From Lathyrus oleraceus (Eukaryota > Streptophyta > Magnoliopsida > Fabales > Fabaceae): a stretch of 64,000 nucleotides of DNA. Shown one piece after another: positions 55,829-64,000 of the stretch (position 1 is the stretch's first letter; each line of letters starts with the position of its first letter). Where the stretch lies: contig NC_066584.1 in NCBI RefSeq assembly GCF_024323335.1, positions 428,863,319-428,927,318 of the forward strand, in the 5' to 3' direction. The position numbers and the translations under genes are program-made. A model generated the notes under the pieces. That model was not told the DNA's origin. It saw nothing but the letters and a program-made list of their open reading frames with translations, and made no database searches.

Positions 55829-58802
55829 CGCTCAATTCAAGGAGATGATGCTAAGCTTATCCAAGGGGCAGGAGGAACTCAAGGCTCTTTTGGTCGAAAA
55901 GAAGAAAGACAAGAAAGCTGTGAGTTTCATTAATCCGGGAAGAAGGCATAAAGGACAGGCTACGGGAATCAAATTTGGAATTCCGAATGGTCTAGAAGAG
56001 GGGGCGGAGAATGACTCAGAGGAAGAAAATGCTGATTTCTCCAACCCTGAGGATGACGATGAGAACTATGAAAATGAACAGTACTCTCCGAGAGATGATA
56101 AGTACAAGTTGCTGGAGGAACGCATGCTAGCCATGGAGGGTCAGAAGGCGCCTGGTCTAGATTTCGAAAGTTTAGGTCTGGTCTCCGACGTGACCATTCC
56201 CCGCAAATTCAAAATCCCCACTTTCACTAAGTACGATGGTGCATCCTGTCCTCAGATGCATCTAAGGGCTTATGTGAGAAAGATTCAGCCGCATACCACT
56301 GATAAGAAACTGTGGATCCATTTCTTCCAAGAAAGTCTGTCTGGGACTCAATTGGAATGGTATTATCAGCTCGAGAGCTCTGACATCCGCACCTGGACTG
56401 ATTTAGCAACAGCTTTCTATAAGCAGTACCAGTACAATTCTGAATTAGCGCCTACTCGGCTACAGTTGCAAAATATGGCTATGGGATCTAAAGAAAGCTT
56501 CAAAGAGTATGCTCAGAAATGGAGAGATTTGGCTGGCAGAGTCAAACCCCCTATGACTGACCGAGAATTAGTAGACCTGTTCATGGGTACCCTGACTGGC
56601 CCATTCTACAGCCATCTACTGGGGAGTTCTTCATCAGGTTTCACTGAACTTATACTGACAGGTGAACGGGTGGAGAGCGGCCTTCGAAGTGGAAAGATAC
56701 AGGCAGCTACCTCTACAAGCAGCAAAAAGTCCTACCAGGGGAAGAACGAATCAAATGCTGTGTACGGTCAAAAGGGTCGTAACAAGAAAAATCGTGACCA
56801 CGACATTGGAGCAGTTACGATTGCAGCACCACCATCTCAAAACTTCCAGCCCAAACAAGACAGGCCAAGAAGGCAGTTCACCAGGATCAATATGACCTTG
56901 GCACAGGCACTGCAGGGAATGCTAAAGGCAAATTTGATCACCCTCAGAGATCCTCCTACAAATCCCAACACTTCCTCTTCTCGTTATAATCCCAATGCCA
57001 GGTGTGCATATCACTCCGATAGCCCCGGGCACGATACAAACGATTGCTGGCCATTGAAGAATAAGATTCAGGATATGATCGAAGCTGGAGAAATTGAGTT
57101 TGAGCCTCCGGAGACTCCTAATGTCATCACTGCTCCTATGCCTAACCATGACAAGACTGTTAATGCTGTAGATGACGGTTCTCACATTTCCAATGTGGCG
57201 GACTTAATATCTCCCCTCCCGATCATAAAGAGGAATTTATTGCAAGATGGTTTATTTCCAGGTTGTGCTGAAGATTGCAATCTCTGCATACTCCGTCCCG
57301 AGGACTGTTTGAAATTGAAGAATGGTATTCAACGGCTGATGGACGATCGTACAGTTCTCTTCGAAGGGATTCCTAAGGCGGAAAACTCTATTGAAGAAAT
57401 ATCTGTGGTTTCTAGGTCCAAAGTTCCAGTGAAGATTACCGCTACCAGGGCGCCTGTGAGGATTACTGCTGAGCCCAGGGTTGCTCCCCTAATCATCACT
57501 GCACCTGGCCCGATCCCGTATTCCTCAAGCAAAGCTATTCCGTGGAATTATGGCGGTGATGTTTACGTCCATGGCGTGAAGCAAGTGGATAATGCTGCTA
57601 ATACTAGTGGCATTGTTGGGACTAGTAAAATTACTCGAAGCGGAAGGATCTTCTCTCCAGAAATCTCACCTCCTGTCCTTGAAACTCGAGGAAAGGAACC
57701 AGTCAATCCTTCTCAGTCAGAGACACCGGTCGAAGTTACTCCCGAAGATGTTGCCAAACAAGAAATGGAAGAAGTGCTGAAAATCATTCGCAAGAGTGAT
57801 TTTGATGTTGTAGAACAGTTGGGGCATACCCCGTCTAAGATCTCAATGTTATCCTTGCTGTTATCTTCTGAATCTCATGCCAATGCATTGGTAAAATTCT
57901 TGAAGACTGCTCACGTGCCTCAGGAAACATCTGTTGATCAGTTCGAAAATTATGTTGCTCACTTGGCTGTTGACAATGGCCTAGGCTTTTCCGATGCTGA
58001 TCTGACACCAGCAGGAAAGAATCACAATAAAGCCCTTGAGTGTAGGGGAATCACTTTGTCTCATGTGTTGATCGATAATGGCTCTTCCTTGAATGTGTTG
58101 CCGACAGCTGTGCTGGATAAGCTGGATTGTAAAAGCATTGAACTGAAACCTAGTGACATTGTGGTACGTGCTTACGATGGTGCGAAGAGTGTTGTCCATG
58201 GCGAAGTGGTCCTCCCTATCAAGATAGGACCTCAAGTCTTCAATACTACCTTCCATGTAATGAACATTCGTCCTGCCTATTCCTGCTTACTGGGACGCCC
58301 TTGGATTCATGGGGCAGGTGTTGTAGCTTCGTCTCTCCATCAAAAGTTGAGATATCCGATAGAGGGTAAGATTGTCACCGTGTGTGGAGAAGAAGAGTAC
58401 ATTGTCAGTAGTGTGCATACCTTCAGATACGTCGAGATGGATGGTGAATTCATTGAGACTCCTTGTCAGTCATTCGAAGTAGTTCCTCCGACCGTTCCTG
58501 TCCTTAAGCCAACTACCTGTGTACCCAAGGTTATTCGTGCTCCTCCTGCTATGATTTCTCTGAAAGATGCTCAAGCCGTGGTTGAAGATGGTGGTCGTAC
58601 TGGCTGGGGTCAATTGATCGACGTGCCGTACAAGTCTGACAAATTTGGCCTGGGGTTCAGCTCTGACAAGAGTCAAATCAATGCTGTAGAAGATGCTGAT
58701 AGTGATTGCGATCTGGATAGCTGGATTTTCCCAACAATTGGTGACGGACTCAATAATTGGAAGGCTGAAGACACTATCCCGATTTCCTTTAGTCAGGAGT
58801 AA
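55829..58802 (+). CDS. Gag-Protease of Ogre D (continuation after E1)
   Basis: This continues the Gag begun at 47149 and is open to a TAA at 58800-58802. The first internal Met is at 55845, from which 985 residues are encoded. An acidic linker is followed by the Tat capsid (FTKYDGASCPQMHLRAYVRK, LWIHFFQESLSG, FKEYAQKWRDLAGR, LVDLFMGTL). A knuckle-like CAYHSDSPGHDTNDC lies near residue 386 of that frame. The aspartic protease has LIDNGSSLNVLP near 742, with Asp-Asn-Gly in the catalytic loop as usual for Tat elements. The protein would form particles and process the polyprotein. The stop codon lies inside a splice-donor sequence (GA|GTAA), so termination here and continuation into RT are alternatives set by splicing. 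No internal stop is seen, so apart from the E1 insertion the frame looks functional. Confidence 0.92.
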
Positions 58803-59045
58803 TTGTTATCGTCTATTTTAGTGTTGCAAATTTTTGTTTTTTTTTTACAATTGAACTTCTCCAAGCGTTGTGTCTATGCCCGGGGCCAAATAGCTAATTT
58901 GTTAAGGGTTTTGTCATCTTCATAAGCATATTCATATTCAATAAATCAATGGACTTTTTGCATTCAAATATTGCGCTCTTTATCTTTTCTGTCATCTTCC
59001 AAACAAGCTATGTTTTCTTACACACACTCACATACCGAATTGCAG
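58799..59045 (+). other. Predicted Ogre intron between protease and RT
   Basis: GTAATTG at 58799 is the donor and a pyrimidine-containing tract ending ATTGCAG at 59045 the acceptor. Removing 247 bases joins the two frames exactly, whereas unspliced RNA stops at 58802. This matches the known intron of Ogre elements. The region itself has no coding signal. Confidence 0.82.
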
Positions 59046-61067
59046 ATCCATACCCACTCTGGATCCTGTTGACAATAGTTCTACTACTGTTCATTATGAC
59101 TTTGAAAATCTGATCTACCAAGCCGAAGATGGAAGTGAGGAAGATTGTGAAGTCCCTGGAGAGCTTGCCAGACTATTACTGCAAGAGGAAAGGACTATAC
59201 AGCCGCATGAAGAGTCCCTCGAAATTGTAAATCTGGGTACTGAGGTAGACAGAAAAGAAGTCAAAATAGGAGCAGATTTGGAAGACAGTGTAAAAGAAAG
59301 ATTGATTCAGATGTTGCACGACTATGTAGAGGTTTTCGCTTGGTCTTATGAAGACATGCCCGGGTTGGATACCGATATAGTGGTGCATCGGCTGCCTACG
59401 AAGGAAGACTGCCGTCCTGTCAAGCAAAAGGTTCGCCGCATGCGTCCTGAAATGTCCGAGAAAATCAAAGCCGAGGTTATGAAACAGTTCAATGCCGGTT
59501 TCCTAGCCGTTACTTCTTATCCTCAATGGGTTGCTAATGTGGTGCCAGTGCCAAAGAAGGATGGTAAGGTACGAATGTGCATAGATTACAGAGATTTGAA
59601 TAAAGCAAGTCCCAAGGATGACTTTCCACTCCCGCACATTGATGTTCTGGTAGATAACACCGCTCAACATAAAGTATTCTCATTCATGGATGGATTCTCG
59701 GGTTATAATCAGATTAAAATGGCACCTGAGGACATGGAGAAAACTAAGTTTGTGACGCAATGGGGCACTTTCTGTTACAAAGTAATGCCATTCGGTCTAA
59801 AGAACGCCGGGGCAACGTACCAGCGTGCTATGGTGGTTTTGTTCCATGATATGATCCATCATGAAATAGAAGTATATGTGGATGACATGATAGCCAGATC
59901 TCATACTGAGGAGGAACATCTCGATCATTTATACAAACTGTTCGAGAGGTTGAAGAAATACAAGTTGAGGTTGAACCCGAACAAATGCACTTTTGGAGTA
60001 AGATCCGGTAAGCTCTTGGGCTTTATTGTCAGTGGTAAAGGAATTGAGGTTGACCCGGCTAAAGTGAGAGCTATTCAAGAAATGCCAGTTCCTCATACGG
60101 AGAAAGAAGTCAGAGGTTTCTTGGGACGCTTGAACTACATTGCCCGATTTATCTCCCACTTGACCGCTACCTGCAAACCCATCTTCAAATTACTGAGGAA
60201 AAATCAAGAGATGATATGGAATGACGAATGCCAAGAAGCTTTTGACAAAATCAAGAACTATCTCCAGGAACCTCCGATTCTGATACCACCAGTTGAAGGA
60301 AGACCTCTAATCATGTATTTGACCGTGTTAGAAAATTCAATGGGGTGCGTATTGGGGCAACATGACGAGTCTGGCCGAAAAGAGCATGCCATATACTACC
60401 TGAGCAAAAAGTTTACCGACTGTGAAACAAGATACTCACTGCTCGAGAGAACTTGCTGTGCTTTGGCCTGGGCTGCTCGCCGACTAAGACAGTATATGCT
60501 GAATCATACCATTTTGTTGATTTCTAGGATGGATCCCATCAAATACATGTTCGAGAAGCCTGCCCTCTCCGGAAGAATAGCGAGATGGCAGATGATCTTA
60601 ACAGAGTACGATATCCAGTATACTACCCAGAAAGCAATCAAAGGAAGCGTGCTCGCTGATCATTTGGCTCATCAAGCGGTGGATGATTATCAATCTATGA
60701 ATTTCGAGTTCCCAGATGAGGATGTCATGCTTGTTACTGATGATGAAAAACCTGAACCGGATGAAGGACCCGAACTGGGATCCCGATGGACTATGGTTTT
60801 CGACGGATCTTCTAATGCGTTGGGCCATGGTGTTGGGGTTGTACTTATTTCTCCCGGAGGTTACCATACACCTCTCACTGCTAGACTATGTTTTCACTGT
60901 ACCAATAATATGGCTGAGTATGAAGCATGCATTTTGGGACTCAAAGATGCTATTGATCGGCGGATCAAGCTTTTGAGTGTGTACGGAGATTCAGCCTTGG
61001 TAATTAGTCAGATCAAAGGAGAATGGGATACTAAACATCCAAATCTCGTCCCTTATCGAGAGCGGGT
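59046..61067 (+). CDS. Reverse transcriptase and dual RNase H of Ogre D, cut by chromovirus E2
   Basis: After the acceptor the frame reads IPTLDPVDNSSTT, the acidic linker and EERTIQPHEE. It then gives FAWSYEDMPGLDTDI and the RT (first internal Met at 59278). RT motifs are VRMCIDYRDLNKA, FSFMDGFSGYNQI, MPFGLKNAGATYQRAM and YVDDMIARS (near 199 of the Met frame). A retroviral-type RNase H follows (LTVLENSMGCVLGQHDESG). Next comes the archaeal-type RNase H characteristic of the Tat branch, with FDGSSNALGHGVG, NNMAEYEACILGL and YGDSALVISQIKGEW holding the acidic catalytic residues. The frame is broken at 61068 by E2. Integrase is not in the window. It copies element RNA into DNA in the cytoplasmic particle. 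No internal stop is seen before the insertion. Confidence 0.92.
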
Positions 61068-63010
61068 TGTAACACCCCGATAATAATAAAATAATTATTT
61101 AAATTGAGTTAATAAATTATTTATTAATTAAGTTAAATAATTGGAAATTTTATTATTATTATTTTTGGATTATTATTATTATTCGGAAAATATATATATG
61201 TTGGAAATAAGAGAAAGAATCCCATTTTTGGTAAAAAGAAAATTTCACGTGAAAATAGAGAAACGATCGTGAAAGAGGAAAAGGGCAAAGAGACAGAGCA
61301 AGGGCTGAAGGTTGAAGAGAGAAAAGCTTGGAGCTCAAAGATTTGTCGGATTAATCAGGTAAGGGGGGTTTATCATAGATTAATGGGTATTATGGGATAA
61401 TATGTGATGGGTAGTGATAAGCCGTTAATTTGACCCTAATTGGGATTGTTGATGCTGAATAATTGAATTGGATAAATTGTATTTAGACTGTAATTGAATC
61501 TGTGTTTGGGTTAGTTGTGAAATTCCGAACGTATAGCTTTCTACGGAATCGGAATCGGAGGTCCGGAAGTCCTCCAACGGCGGAAAATGCGGAGAATTCT
61601 GCATTCTGCCTTGTGTTAGCGCAGGAACTGCTGTGTTGTCTGCGTTAACCGGTTAACCCAGGGCGTTAACCGGTTAACACTGTTGCGAATTGTGAAATTG
61701 GTGCTGTTTTGCCTGCGTTAACCGGTTAACCCAGGGCGTTAACCGGTTAACACTGTTAATTTTTGGGCAGTGAGCGTGTTTTGCCTGCGTTAACCGGTTA
61801 ACCCAGGGCGTTAACCGGTTAACACTGTTGCAGAGTGGAAAAATTGGCCTTTTAATGTTGTGTACATAATTGAGAGTTGGCCTATGTTGGCGTATGATGT
61901 AATAGGGATTATTCCCGCTGTTTTGAGCAGTATAGGTATTAGTAGAGTGTGCTAATACTGTATTTAATTGATTTACATGATAATGATGTGTTGATACATG
62001 TGTTGATGATGTATGATGATATGCATAATGCTATGAATGTATATATTATGCATGTATTTGTGAATGGACTGTTGTATGGCTTAGAGTGTGAGCATATGTC
62101 CATTGTGAATTGTTGTTGATGCTGCATTGCTAGATGATTAGCGTGCATAGCATAGCCTTCGGGGCTGTAGCTAATTCCCATGGTGAGGAATTAGTGAGTG
62201 AATCATTGTGGATTTGTTGTTGATGTTTGCATGCTAGATGATTAGTGTGCATAGTCTAGCCTTCGGGGCTGTAGCTAATTCCCATGGTGAGGAATTAGTG
62301 AGTGAGTCACTAGGTCTCAAATGAGTGGGACTAGTGAGCTTAGTAGCCGTATCTGGAGGGATCGGTGAGCTTGAACTATATGTTCAAGAATAGTCGGTAC
62401 CGCATGTGTGGAGTCTCATTGCATAATGTATGTATGGCGTATAATATGAATGGATGTATTCCAATATTATACGTGTGTTTGTGTTGTTGTGAAGTATGAT
62501 TTGAGATTATACTTGTGCTTTATGTTGGTGTTGAGTATGATGTTGAGCTGATGTGTTGTTACTGATTGCATGTTGCGATTAGGGTGATTAATGTGTTAAA
62601 TTACTTAACATGACATTATATTCTATAATGCTTATTATATTGATTGAGGAACTCACCCTTACAACTATTTTTCAGGTAACGAGAAATGAGTTGAGTAGAA
62701 GCGAATGCTTGGAGTCTAGTGTAGTCTCCTTAGTGGGTCGTGCTCTGATAGATGTAACATCGGGATGGGATGTTTACCTTGTTGAATAATTTACATGTGA
62801 ATGTTACATGTTTTACATGATTGAGGAGATCTCTATCCGTTGCGTTTTATGCAAATGTTTATGTTTTGAATTAATAAAAGAGCATGACCGTTATATGGTT
62901 GAATGGTGTGAATATTATGTGTGACACCCTTGCATGGCATAATTACTCTGAATTGTTATATGTTTATTATTTTTAATTAAATATTTGGGGTATTTTAGAA
63001 GGGTGTTACA
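61068..63010 (+). repeat. 5' LTR of chromovirus E2
   Basis: It starts TGTAACACCCCGATAATAAT and ends GAAGGGTGTTACA. It is homologous to the E1 LTR in opposite strand orientation at both ends and in the GGTAAGGGGGGTTTATCAT region. It has a TATATATA stretch near 61190, the palindrome array 61644-61823, and a duplicated block around TAGCCTTCGGGGCTGTAGC (62153 and 62258). Confidence 0.93.
61644..61823 (+). repeat. Six GTTAACCGGTTAAC palindromes in chromovirus E2 LTR
   Basis: Three pairs of the 14-base palindrome are each joined by CCAGGGC and followed by ACTGTT. Read on the minus strand each pair is CAGTGTTAACCGGTTAACGC, CCTGG, then GTTAACCGGTTAACGC, the same module as in the copia leader. They lie about 450 bases downstream of the TATA-like stretch. 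Confidence 0.95.
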
Positions 63011-63014
63011 TTAG

Positions 63015-63026
63015 TGGTATCAGAGC
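63015..63026 (+). promoter_or_regulatory. Primer-binding site of chromovirus E2
   Basis: TGGTATCAGAGC, four bases after the LTR end, is the initiator-Met-tRNA type. Confidence 0.93.
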
Positions 63027-63135
63027 ATAGTCGGTCGAGTCGAGTCGTAATTATTCTAATTCCCTTGTACGGTATAGGTGTTGTGTAACCCTATCAGTAC
63101 TTATTGTTTTAGTTTGTTTGGGTTTCAGAATAGAG

Positions 63136-64000
63136 ATGGCTGGAAGAGGTAGAGATGATGCTGCGATTGCTGAGGCTCTGGGTATGCTAGCTGGAGTACT
63201 TGGAGGAAATCCGAATGTTGTGGGAATGGGAGTTGCTCGTCAACTGAGTGAGTTCCAGAAGAACAATCCTCCAATGTTCAAGGGGGCATACGATCCAGAT
63301 GGTGCTCAGAAGTGGTTGAAGGAGATCGAGAGGATCTTCCGAGTAACTGAGTGTGCCGATAACCAGAAGGTCAGGTTCGGTACGCATATGCTGTCAAAAG
63401 AAGCAGATGACTGGTGGGTTGCTACCCGCACTGAGTTGGAAACTGCTGAGAATGCTGAAATCACTTGGGCTGTGTTCAGAGAGAGATTTCTGAGGAAGTA
63501 TTTTCCAGAGGATGTTAGAGGAAAGAAAGAGATAGAGTTCTTAGAGTTGAAGCAGGGTAACAAGTCTGTTACTGAGTATGCTGCTAAGTTCACAGAGCTG
63601 TCGAAGTATTATACTCCCTATAATGAGGTTGCTGGAGAATTTTTGAAATGTGTGAAGTTTGAGAACGGGTTGCGTCCCGAGATCAAACAGGCTATTGGAT
63701 ATCAGCGGATCAGAGTGTTTTCTGACTTGGTTGACTGTTGCAGGATTTTTGAACAGGATTCCAAAGCCAGAGCAGAGAGCTATCAGCAAAGGGTTGATAG
63801 GAAGGGCAAGAATCAGAATGATCGTGGAAAACCGTATGCAGCTGGCAAAGGTTTCCAGAAGCAGAGTGGGATGAAGAGGCCTAGTGGGGGAGACTCTAGT
63901 GCCCCTGCTAAGTGTTATAGATGTGGTCGGGCTGGACATCGTGTCCATGAGTGTACCAGTGCTGAGATGAAGTGTTTCAAGTGTGGCAAAGGTGGTCATT
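63136..64000 (+). CDS. Chromovirus E2 Gag-Pol, N-terminal part, runs off window
   Basis: ATG at 63136 starts [16 protein letters not shown] and the frame is open to the window end (about 288 codons). It is very similar to E1 Gag: [30 protein letters not shown] and [14 protein letters not shown] are shared. The first CCHC knuckle reads CYRCGRAGHRVHEC and a second begins CFKCGKGGH at the edge. Gag forms the particle and binds RNA through the knuckles. Protease, RT and integrase should follow outside. No stop or frameshift is seen, so this copy may be more intact than E1. Confidence 0.9.
   Translation, partial: MAGRGRDDAAIAEALGMLAGVLGGNPNVVGMGVARQLSEFQKNNPPMFKGAYDPDGAQKWLKEIERIFRVTECADNQKVRFGTHMLSKEADDWWVATRTELETAENAEITWAVFRERFLRKYFPEDVRGKKEIEFLELKQGNKSVTEYAAKFTELSKYYTPYNEVAGEFLKCVKFENGLRPEIKQAIGYQRIRVFSDLVDCCRIFEQDSKARAESYQQRVDRKGKNQNDRGKPYAAGKGFQKQSGMKRPSGGDSSAPAKCYRCGRAGHRVHECTSAEMKCFKCGKGGH

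Larger units (their letters stand above)
42880..64000 (+). mobile_element. Element D: Ogre retrotransposon, split by two chromoviruses, 3' part outside window
   Basis: This is a plus-strand Ty3/gypsy Ogre element. It comprises a 2.0-kb 5' LTR (TGTCATACCCC... to ...TATGACA), a tRNA-Arg-type primer site, ORF1, gag-pro, an intron, then RT, RNase H and a second archaeal-type RNase H. The coding parts belonging to D are 45612-46940, 47149-47189, 55829-58798 and 59046-61067. The rest of the interval from 47190 is inserted chromovirus DNA. Integrase and the 3' LTR must lie beyond 64000. ORF1 and the dual RNase H mark the Tat/Ogre lineage. Confidence 0.93.
61068..64000 (+). mobile_element. Element E2: chromovirus inserted in Ogre RNase H, 3' part outside window
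   Basis: This is a plus-strand relative of E1. It comprises a 1943-base 5' LTR, initiator-Met-tRNA primer site and an open Gag frame. Inserted directly after the second RNase H of element D. The base run before the LTR is CGGGT, whose duplicate cannot be checked. E1 and E2 are in opposite orientation in the same host element. Confidence 0.93.

Noticed and set aside
63187..63999. Minus-strand frames at the right edge
   Set aside because: They are antisense shadows of chromovirus E2 Gag.

Overview
This window is plant nuclear DNA made almost entirely of LTR retrotransposons nested in one another. The Ogre/Tat-type Ty3/gypsy elements, with multi-kilobase LTRs, tRNA-Arg-type primer sites and a gag-pro/RT intron, point to a legume, most likely the pea/vetch/grass-pea tribe (Fabeae). 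That assignment is inference from element families, not from a host gene. No rRNA, tRNA, CRISPR or organelle gene was seen. The only possible host-derived coding sequence is a short heavy-metal-associated (HMA) domain fragment near 42.1-42.4 kb.

Layout. (1) 1-1117 and 20221-34177 belong to a deleted Ogre/Tat family on the minus strand (family B). It forms an INT-LTR-INT-LTR-INT chain: gag 1-820, leader 821-1117 and 20226-20920, LTR unit 20941-26167, pol/intron/gag/leader 26168-28692, LTR unit 28693-33900, pol stub 33901-34177. Each LTR unit has lost its outer U3 and carries an inverted 455-bp copy of its own U5 end in its place. (2) Into the first leader jumped a 19.1-kb minus-strand Ogre-like element A (1118-20220, TSD ACAGG). 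Its two 4.97-kb LTRs are almost identical, but gag, RT and integrase are wrecked. (3) 34178-41479 is a plus-strand Ty1/copia element C with a truncated 5' LTR, a long leader, one open polyprotein lacking the capsid core, and a full 3' LTR. (4) 41480-42879 is non-LTR sequence with the HMA fragment. (5) 42880 to the window end is a plus-strand Ogre element D: 5' LTR, PBS, ORF1, gag-pro, intron, RT and dual RNase H. It is split by two related chromoviruses: E1 (47190-55823, minus strand, TSD CAGAA, inside gag) and E2 (from 61068, plus strand, inside the second RNase H region).

How the parts work together. D is the only element here with intact-looking coding parts for ORF1, Gag-Pro and RT-RNase H. 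A and B keep LTRs and primer sites but not enzymes, so they could have moved only with help in trans. In A, B and D the gag-pro end is a GAG-TAA whose bases also form a GA|GTAA splice donor. In B and D, removing a 247-268-bp GT-AG intron joins gag-pro to RT exactly in frame.

The most unusual signal is a set of arrays of perfect palindromes. A 41-bp two-palindrome module (GTTAACCGGTTAAC twice with a 5-nt linker) is present four times in the copia leader and three times, in reverse orientation, in the LTR of chromovirus E2. The sister chromovirus E1 carries a different palindrome (TACGCGTA, nine exact copies) at the corresponding LTR place. The Ogre D LTR carries a third array of inverted repeats. 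I know of no named feature matching this.
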